This document shows, piece after piece, positions 58,863-64,000 of a DNA stretch of 64,000 nucleotides. The notes below the pieces were generated by a model. That model searched no databases. It worked only from the letters and a program-made list of their open reading frames with translations, and was not told where the DNA came from. Made by a program: the position numbers and the translations under genes. The stretch's first letter is position 1. Each line of letters begins with the position of its first letter. Source of the DNA: CAWGAJ01 sp963820545 (GTDB lineage Bacteria; Planctomycetota; Planctomycetia; Pirellulales; Thermoguttaceae); contig CAWGAJ010000001.1 of assembly GCA_963820545.1 (NCBI GenBank), positions 2,170,001 through 2,234,000 of the forward strand, written 5' to 3'.

Positions 58863-60017
58863 TTATTCCGGATAATGGCGCTTAATCCAACTGGTTCCGA
58901 TGCAGCCTGCGATTCCCCAGACGGCGGCGATGCCTTCCATGATCCATAGCTGAAGCAAACCCTGGATATGATTTAACAGGTAAAAGGCCGCCACTGCGTC
59001 GATCAAGGATTTGTAAACGAATGCCAACCAGAACCAGCCCGAACGCCGTTGGACGACGGCGTAGAAGATTAAAACGTTTGAATAGATATGGATCAGCACA
59101 GTGAAAAATCGTTCCCAGATAGGAGCTAAATAGAACAGAATGTTATCGGCAACTGCGAGTTGTTTCAATATACTCAAGGAGATGAGATCCGGAGCAATGA
59201 GCGCTGTGATTACCATGCCGAGCGAAGTAAGCCCAATGAAAAAAGCCTCGATGGCCCCAAAACCAATGCCGAAGGCCAAGGCACTGTTCCAGGCGACTTG
59301 GCCTAAGCGGGTGTATCGCAGCACAATCCAGATAATGCCCACCTCAAAAACGCCAGTGAGCGCGCCGATGTAGATTTCGAACAAGGGCATACCCACCACT
59401 TCGGGCAAATTTCCGGTAAGACTCTTCACCAAAGGATTCATGGGGATTGCCCAGGCGATTTTCAGGGCTACTGTTATTACCCAAAATAATGCCCCAAGTG
59501 CGAGATATCCCCATCCCAATTTTTTTACGGCGGCATAGCCGACAAAGGCTAGGGCAACGGTGATCATGCCTAATCCGCTCAGCAGGGCTAGCGGGGAAAC
59601 GGTGGGGATTTCGATCTTGCCGGGCTGCCACTCGAGCGAAAAATTGGCCTTGGCGGGGCCTTCGTGGGCAAGAATAAGCTTGTACATCCCTGGTTCCGGC
59701 ATCTTGACGACGGTATTGAGCATAAATGAGCCTGGGGATGCGACCTTTTCATGCCAGATCACCTGGTCTTTCTGATTCGTTACCTGGACTTGTAGGCTGC
59801 CATTTATAAGTTTGCCCCGAAAATCCACGCCGACTAGATAATCCTTTTCTTTAGCCTCGATGCGAAAAGATATTACCTCGCCTGCTTCTTTTGCATCAAC
59901 TGTGGCTCCCCTAACGTTCCCTCCTTCCATGGGCGGCAATGACTCGGCCGACGCATTGCCTGCGGCGAAGACCGAAAAAAAAATACCAAGGCCGAGACTA
60001 CGAATAAATGCATGCAT
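58863..60017 (-). CDS. YhfC-like intramembrane metalloprotease with extra N-terminal domain
   Basis: 384 residues. A signal peptide (about 1-26) and an extracytoplasmic beta-domain (about 40-145, VDFRGKLINGSLQVQVTNQK) are followed by 6-7 helices of the YhfC/PrsW-like group. Motifs are FGIGFGAIEAFFIGL (about 250) and ERFFTVLIHIYSNVLIFYAV (about 310), with the conserved Glu and His as in CPBP/YhfC proteases. The ATG at 60017 is chosen; the upstream in-frame stretch is encoded by a repeated TTTACAGTTTACAG tract. The N-terminal fusion is not usual for YhfC. Confidence 0.78.
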   Translation of the reverse strand: MHAFIRSLGLGIFFSVFAAGNASAESLPPMEGGNVRGATVDAKEAGEVISFRIEAKEKDYLVGVDFRGKLINGSLQVQVTNQKDQVIWHEKVASPGSFMLNTVVKMPEPGMYKLILAHEGPAKANFSLEWQPGKIEIPTVSPLALLSGLGMITVALAFVGYAAVKKLGWGYLALGALFWVITVALKIAWAIPMNPLVKSLTGNLPEVVGMPLFEIYIGALTGVFEVGIIWIVLRYTRLGQVAWNSALAFGIGFGAIEAFFIGLTSLGMVITALIAPDLISLSILKQLAVADNILFYLAPIWERFFTVLIHIYSNVLIFYAVVQRRSGWFWLAFVYKSLIDAVAAFYLLNHIQGLLQLWIMEGIAAVWGIAGCIGTSWIKRHYPE

Positions 60018-60175
60018 GGCAGTACTCAGATAGTCAAGTAAATATGGAAGAGGAAAGAGCCGGCAGTATACTATGGGTAAGATAAAACCGCAAGCGGTTT
60101 TTTTGAGTTTACAGTTTACAGTACACAGTTTACAGTACGGGGTACGAAGTACGCAGCATTCTTCATCCTTATTAT

Positions 60176-60901
60176 TCACTTTTCCGCGATAAGTAGAATA
60201 GAAACCCCAAACGGCAAAGCAATTCCGGGAATGAGGAATCGCTCACTGGCGAAAATCGACGTTAGTAAAGAATTTAAGACTTTCGGCGGCATACTGATGT
60301 CCGTGCCGCATGCTTTGCCGCGAATGTTATTTACGAGTCTAGCCACGGTAATTATGGGAAAGAGAAATGTATCGAAATATGAAGAATAAATTATTTTGAA
60401 TCCCGCTGTTTGCACAAGTCGCACCAATTGATTTTTCAAATAACGCCTTTTATGGTGCGAGGCATCGTCGTGCACGGTCCAGAGAAATTTATAGGCCGGC
60501 ACGGTAAGTAATAATTTTCCCCGGGGATCAAGTTTATTCCAGACGGCTTTTAACGCGCCTAAGTCGTCGTCTATGTGCTCAAGCACGTCCAACATGCAAA
60601 TCAGATCGAATTTTTCCGCAAAAGGAATATCGTTGGGCAAGGAACCTTTTTTCACAAGACATATTTCTCTACTGTTAGCCAGTTCGATGGCTTCGTCATC
60701 GAGGTCCATTGCCTGAACGTTTCCATAATTCGACAAAAGCGCGAGATTACCGCCGGTTCCGCAGCCGATTTCCAGAATTTTATTTTCCGTTCTAAATGGA
60801 AAATAGTTCTGCAAAATTCCCTGGATAATCATTCTCCGGGCGACAAACCACCAATGGCGATCTTCATACCGGTACAACTCGGCGTAAGCTTCGCGTTCCA
60901 T
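60176..60901 (-). CDS. Class I SAM-dependent methyltransferase
   Basis: 241 residues. Motif I is LEIGCGTGGNLALLSNYG (about 44), acidic loop AMDLDDEAIEL, motif IV MLDVLEHIDDD (about 105), and HDDASHHKRRYLKNQL (about 145), a signature of methyltransferases in glycan/prenyl-sugar clusters. A C-terminal hydrophobic stretch (about 210-240) could contact the membrane. It lies 13 bp after the ChbG-like gene, in an operon with it and a GT2. Confidence 0.85.
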   Translation of the reverse strand: MEREAYAELYRYEDRHWWFVARRMIIQGILQNYFPFRTENKILEIGCGTGGNLALLSNYGNVQAMDLDDEAIELANSREICLVKKGSLPNDIPFAEKFDLICMLDVLEHIDDDLGALKAVWNKLDPRGKLLLTVPAYKFLWTVHDDASHHKRRYLKNQLVRLVQTAGFKIIYSSYFDTFLFPIITVARLVNNIRGKACGTDISMPPKVLNSLLTSIFASERFLIPGIALPFGVSILLIAEK

Positions 60902-60914
60902 GGCGATACTTCTT

Positions 60915-61904
60915 TCAGGCCGCGGCCAAGTGGGCCAGCCGGCCCAGGCAGTAGCGGCGACTTTCCAGGTGGCCGGCCAATTCGAGCGAGGTTAATAAGT
61001 GAAGTTCATTGGGGCGGGAAATTGCCAGCGGATCGGTCCATCCGTCTTCAGCATCAGCGCCGTGATTCTCGCTAGTTCCGTGTAGATTTTCGCTATTTTC
61101 ACTGGCCGGATGCAAGCCGATTTCCACTTGACAAAAAGGCTGCCGATCGTTGAGAAAGAGCCGTATGAGTTGGATGTCAATCTGTCCGGCATGGGCGGTG
61201 CCGTGAAAACGGCCGGGATGCCGCACCTCCAATTGTTCCATGCGGCGATGAAATTTTTTGGCGAATGTTTTTTTTATCCGGGCCAGCAGCCATGCGCGCC
61301 AGGAGAAATCTTTGAGGACCGTTGATCTGAGGAGTGAGTGCTCCTCGGCCACGCGGACCACGTGAATATTGTGTCGAGCGAGGAGGTGGGGAAGGATTTC
61401 GGCCACCACGGGGAGCATCTCGATGTATTGATGCCCGTTAAGATGAGTCGGTTGCAGGCCGTGGTCCAAGAGGAATTCCACTTGCCGGGCCAGTTCGGTT
61501 TGAATCTGCTGATACAGTCTCATGCCATGCCGCTGCAAGCGGGAATAAAGGCCGAAGATGCCGGGGAAGCGACCTTTTTCGTCGAGCAGTTCGGCGGGGT
61601 AGTTTTTTCCGGTAAGGGGTTTTCCTTGCGTTAGATTAAGATGCACGCCCAGATCGAAAGCGCTTAAGGAGTCGCTCAGGCGAAAGCGCAAGGCGGCGGA
61701 AGGCAGTCGACCAGCCTGTTGATCGCCGATTAATTCTTTCCAGAGGATCAAGGCCCGAGCGGCGTCAGGGGCGTTGGATAACAACGAGGTGCTGGTCAAA
61801 AGTCCCCGGCGGAAGCCTTGCATGATGCCGTCGGTGACCAGGCGATTCATGCCCAGATCGTCGGCATGCAAGAAAACCTGTCGGCAAGATTCGGGATTTC
61901 CCAT
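60915..61904 (-). CDS. ChbG/HpnK-family carbohydrate deacetylase
   Basis: 329 residues. Carbohydrate N-deacetylase (YdjC-type) fold with the metal motif LHADDLGMNRLVTDGIM (about 11-14, two Asp) and the His pair in FDLGVHLNLTQGKPL (about 86) and THLNGHQYIEML (about 150). ATG 61904 overlaps the GT2 stop (TGATG). The family acts on chitobiose or, as HpnK, in hopanoid clusters; here a partner glycosyltransferase suggests deacetylation of a lipid- or polysaccharide-linked GlcNAc, which is inference. Confidence 0.85.
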   Translation of the reverse strand: MGNPESCRQVFLHADDLGMNRLVTDGIMQGFRRGLLTSTSLLSNAPDAARALILWKELIGDQQAGRLPSAALRFRLSDSLSAFDLGVHLNLTQGKPLTGKNYPAELLDEKGRFPGIFGLYSRLQRHGMRLYQQIQTELARQVEFLLDHGLQPTHLNGHQYIEMLPVVAEILPHLLARHNIHVVRVAEEHSLLRSTVLKDFSWRAWLLARIKKTFAKKFHRRMEQLEVRHPGRFHGTAHAGQIDIQLIRLFLNDRQPFCQVEIGLHPASENSENLHGTSENHGADAEDGWTDPLAISRPNELHLLTSLELAGHLESRRYCLGRLAHLAAA

Positions 61905-62767
61905 CAGGCCGCCTTTTTCTGTGGTTTCTCGACCGGAGATTTCTCCTGGAAAATTACTTTCGGCAGCCATTGTCCGCGGCCGAAATACGCCCGCCACCAA
62001 ATACGAAATATATCCGCCAGCATGGGCAAGGCACTGCGTCGCAGCGACAAGGTCGAGGCATAGTCGTTGATCAATGTTACCGGAATACGCTCATGTGACA
62101 AACCCAAACGATGGGTCAAAAGGACCACTTCGGCGTCGGCGGAAAAACCATCGATGGTAACGCGAGCATAGATTTCCAAAGCGGCGCGACGGGCAAATAA
62201 TTTCAATCCGCATTGCGTATCGGTAACCTGCCGCGAAATGAGCGTTTTGGCGACGGCCCGAAAGGCATAAGTGGCCATTTGACGCGACCAGTGGCGCGGG
62301 GCAAGGTGCTTTGACGCGGATAGATCCCGGGCACCGAATACTACTTGGCAATCGCCGCGATCGAGCAATTGGTATCCCCGGCGCAGGGCGGCCAGGTCAA
62401 AGGGGAGATCGGCGTCGGTAAAAGCCAGCACCCGTCCGGTGGCCTGCAACATGGCGGTTTTTATCGCTCGGCCTTTACCGCCTTGACGCTGAAGCCTAAG
62501 CGTGGAAAAACGCGGTCCGAATCCATCGGTCAACGTGGCCGTACAATCGGTGCTGCCATCGTCGACAATCAGCACGCGATAATCAATGGACCAATCATTG
62601 AAAAAAGAAGATAACTGGCTGAGGGTCCAAGGCAGGCGCTGGGCTTCGTTGTAGGCGGGAATGATGACCGTCAAATCGTGGTCGGCCGGACCCACCTCGA
62701 TTATTTTTGGCGCCAAATCCGTTAAGGAGACAATGTTTTGATCCGTCGTTAAGCTCTCAGGCCTCAT
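61904..62767 (-). CDS. Family 2 glycosyltransferase, dolichyl-phosphate-glucose synthase-like
   Basis: 287 residues. The GT-A fold shows LTVIIPAYNEAQRLPWTLSQ, VLIVDDGSTDCTATL (about 66), GKGRAIKTAMLQATGRVLAFTDADLPFD (about 96), with DAD coordinating metal, and DTQCGLKLFARRAA (about 180). The profile resembles Dpm1/Alg5-type enzymes that load hexose on polyprenyl phosphate. It has no membrane helices of its own. First gene of the operon with the deacetylase and methyltransferase. Confidence 0.88.
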   Translation of the reverse strand: MRPESLTTDQNIVSLTDLAPKIIEVGPADHDLTVIIPAYNEAQRLPWTLSQLSSFFNDWSIDYRVLIVDDGSTDCTATLTDGFGPRFSTLRLQRQGGKGRAIKTAMLQATGRVLAFTDADLPFDLAALRRGYQLLDRGDCQVVFGARDLSASKHLAPRHWSRQMATYAFRAVAKTLISRQVTDTQCGLKLFARRAALEIYARVTIDGFSADAEVVLLTHRLGLSHERIPVTLINDYASTLSLRRSALPMLADIFRIWWRAYFGRGQWLPKVIFQEKSPVEKPQKKAA

Positions 62768-63323
62768 GCCTTACAGCCTCTTTTCGATTCTGTCTGATAA
62801 GTAATTTAGACAACACCGCGACCAATTCGATCCATCGTGGCCGCCTGGTTAGACACTTCGGTGGAAAATATCGAATAGATAGGACGCAAACCTTACTCAA
62901 ATCACAAGATTAAGTAAACGCCATTCGGAAAAAATGCTATAGCATCAAAAACCGGTGATAAACCCCAAGAAGATTTGCTCGGCCAAGAAGTGAAAATGGG
63001 GGAAATAGGCATAAATGGAAAGCGCGAATGGAGTTAGATCGCGTTTCTCACCATACTAGTATATAACAAAACAGTGTGCCACGCCTCGTCTTCGGCGAGC
63101 AGAGTTGGCGTAAGTATGTAATTCGACACTGCTTGCGAGCAAGCAGTGGCACACGCCACGAGCAAGCAGTGACACACGCCGCGACCACTGGTCGCGGCTT
63201 TACAATACTTGCTCAGACTAACATCCATAAAAACTGAAATTCTCTACGTCCTCGTTGCGATCGACGTTATTTGCATAACTAGCTGCCGACAACGTTTTTT
63301 GTGCATGTTTAAGGCTGCTTAAT
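62768..63323. other. 556-bp gene-free region with repeats
   Basis: Between divergent genes. It holds repeat copy B with an appended partial copy (63073-63180) and a GCCGCGACC/GGTCGCGGC palindrome (63178-63199). A promoter for the ThuA-like gene should lie near the right end. A small open frame at 62707-62913 is antisense to the GT2 start and is not supported. Confidence 0.55.
63073..63180 (+). repeat. Palindromic repeat element, copy B plus partial duplicate
   Basis: GTGTGCCACG at 63074-63083 to GCAAGCAGTGGCACACGCC near 63156, with internal CACTGCTTGCGAGCAAGCAGTG. A second partial copy (AGCAAGCAGTGACACACGCC) follows directly to 63180. It shares ends and palindrome with copies A and C. Confidence 0.7.
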
Positions 63324-64000
63324 GTGGACATCTCCGGGTTGCATCGTGATAATGAACTTTATGTCCAGCTATGCCCTAAAGCAGCGAAAATACATTATGC
63401 ACGCCGCCCATCCGACGGTCGGGGTCTCGCTTGCGCCTTGGCCCAGGGCTGGCAGCAGGCCGTTGTCAGAACGCCAAAAGTGCAGGTGATCGTGGGGCCC
63501 CAGGATCAGTGTTTGGCAACGCGGTTGCAAAATTATCTGGCCGATTTTCTGGGCGATAATCAGGCGCTGGATTGGAAATGCTCAACGATAAAGATCAATG
63601 ATCTTGCGCAGTTGCAGGGGATCACCGCGTATCAAAGCGACTGCCTGGTAGTGATCGGCCATCCCGCGGCGATGAATGCCAAGGCCCTGGAGTTGATATA
63701 CGATTATTGGCAGCGTGGCGGCTCGATAGTGGGTATTCGCATTGTCGATTTTGCCTTGCAAGACTCCCCTGGATTGGCCAACGAGATCTTTGGCGGCGAA
63801 TATCAATGCGAGCACTTGCTTGTCCAGGTTGAAATCCATCCGTCGCCGCCGGCCCGACGTCATCCGCTCTTGAGCGGAATTCGACCTTTCATTTTGCCCG
63901 GCGGCGTCCACCGTTATGAAGTGTTCGCAAACCAAGCAACACCGGTATTGTTCGCATCGGCGGCAGGAGAAATCGTGCCAGTGGCTTGGGCGCGTTCCAG
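63324..64000 (+). CDS. ThuA-like protein (3' partial)
   Basis: The frame is open from 63279 and runs off the window. The preferred start is GTG 63324 with AAGG upstream, about 226 residues visible. Middle: a Rossmann-like strand LVVIGHPAAMNAKALELIYD and YWQRGGSIVGIRIVDFALQ. End: VEIHPSPPARRHPLLSGIRP, FILPGGVHRYEVFANQAT and EIVPVAWARS, the ThuA (class I glutamine amidotransferase-like) pattern. The first 60 residues (DISGLHRDNELYVQLCPKAA) are not recognised. The gene continues beyond the edge. Confidence 0.7.
   Translation, partial: MDISGLHRDNELYVQLCPKAAKIHYARRPSDGRGLACALAQGWQQAVVRTPKVQVIVGPQDQCLATRLQNYLADFLGDNQALDWKCSTIKINDLAQLQGITAYQSDCLVVIGHPAAMNAKALELIYDYWQRGGSIVGIRIVDFALQDSPGLANEIFGGEYQCEHLLVQVEIHPSPPARRHPLLSGIRPFILPGGVHRYEVFANQATPVLFASAAGEIVPVAWARS

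Overview
The window looks like a planctomycete (PVC superphylum) chromosome. The evidence is a lipid A pathway (LpxC, LpxA), three PEP-CTERM anchored secreted proteins, an McsA/McsB arginine-kinase pair, an FHA-GAF-histidine kinase, many two-component proteins, and spacious intergenic regions full of short palindromic repeats. The coding regions are ordinary chromosomal genes. I see no phage, no transposase, no CRISPR array and no rRNA; there is one tRNA-Arg.

Layout. 1-6.1 kb: a CHASE hybrid histidine kinase (5' end outside the window) overlapping a REC-GGDEF diguanylate cyclase, then a small lipoprotein, RluB and PyrK. 6.4-10.5 kb: rpsT, a TPR protein, a tiny membrane protein, a class V aminotransferase and coaD. 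10.6-13.7 kb: a PIN toxin locus and a RelE/XRE locus flanking a HAF-repeat PEP-CTERM protein; both toxin genes carry a premature stop. 13.8-17.3 kb: mcsB, mcsA and trpE. 17.4-24.2 kb: lactate permease, an MFS exporter, RlmI-like methyltransferase, a lone fliG and an isochorismatase-fold hydrolase. 24.3-29.2 kb: a PEP-CTERM protein, a second PIN toxin locus, a hypothetical protein, the FHA-GAF kinase and a lone receiver. 29.8-33.6 kb: envelope genes ompH-like, lpxC, lpxA and a Gfo/Idh/MocA oxidoreductase. 33.9-36.2 kb: YbhB, DUF434, an EF-hand lipoprotein and tRNA-Arg. 36.5-40.8 kb: a complete four-subunit group 3b-type [NiFe] sulfhydrogenase operon. 41.2-45.1 kb: a ~1300-residue PEP-CTERM surface protein. 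45.1-48.9 kb: HPF, a LysR regulator with a translationally coupled RACo-like corrinoid activator, and an IscA-type protein. 49.1-54.9 kb: a duplicated SurA-like foldase, a DUF2007 protein and a GH35 beta-galactosidase. 55.2-58.8 kb: a YtrA-type GntR/ABC operon ending in an unusual large membrane protein. 58.9-62.8 kb, minus strand: GT2, ChbG-like deacetylase, methyltransferase and a YhfC-type membrane protease. The right edge cuts a ThuA-like gene.

Two themes cut across the regions. First, at least ten long genes are broken by a single-base insertion or deletion (listed in the findings). That density suggests errors in the sequence rather than decay, so I report them as single genes with the break marked. 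Second, all three toxin genes carry lesions or substitutions that are not indels, so a loss of toxin function is a real possibility there. The two PIN loci also share a 68-bp upstream element in the same orientation, which is the least explained structure in the window.
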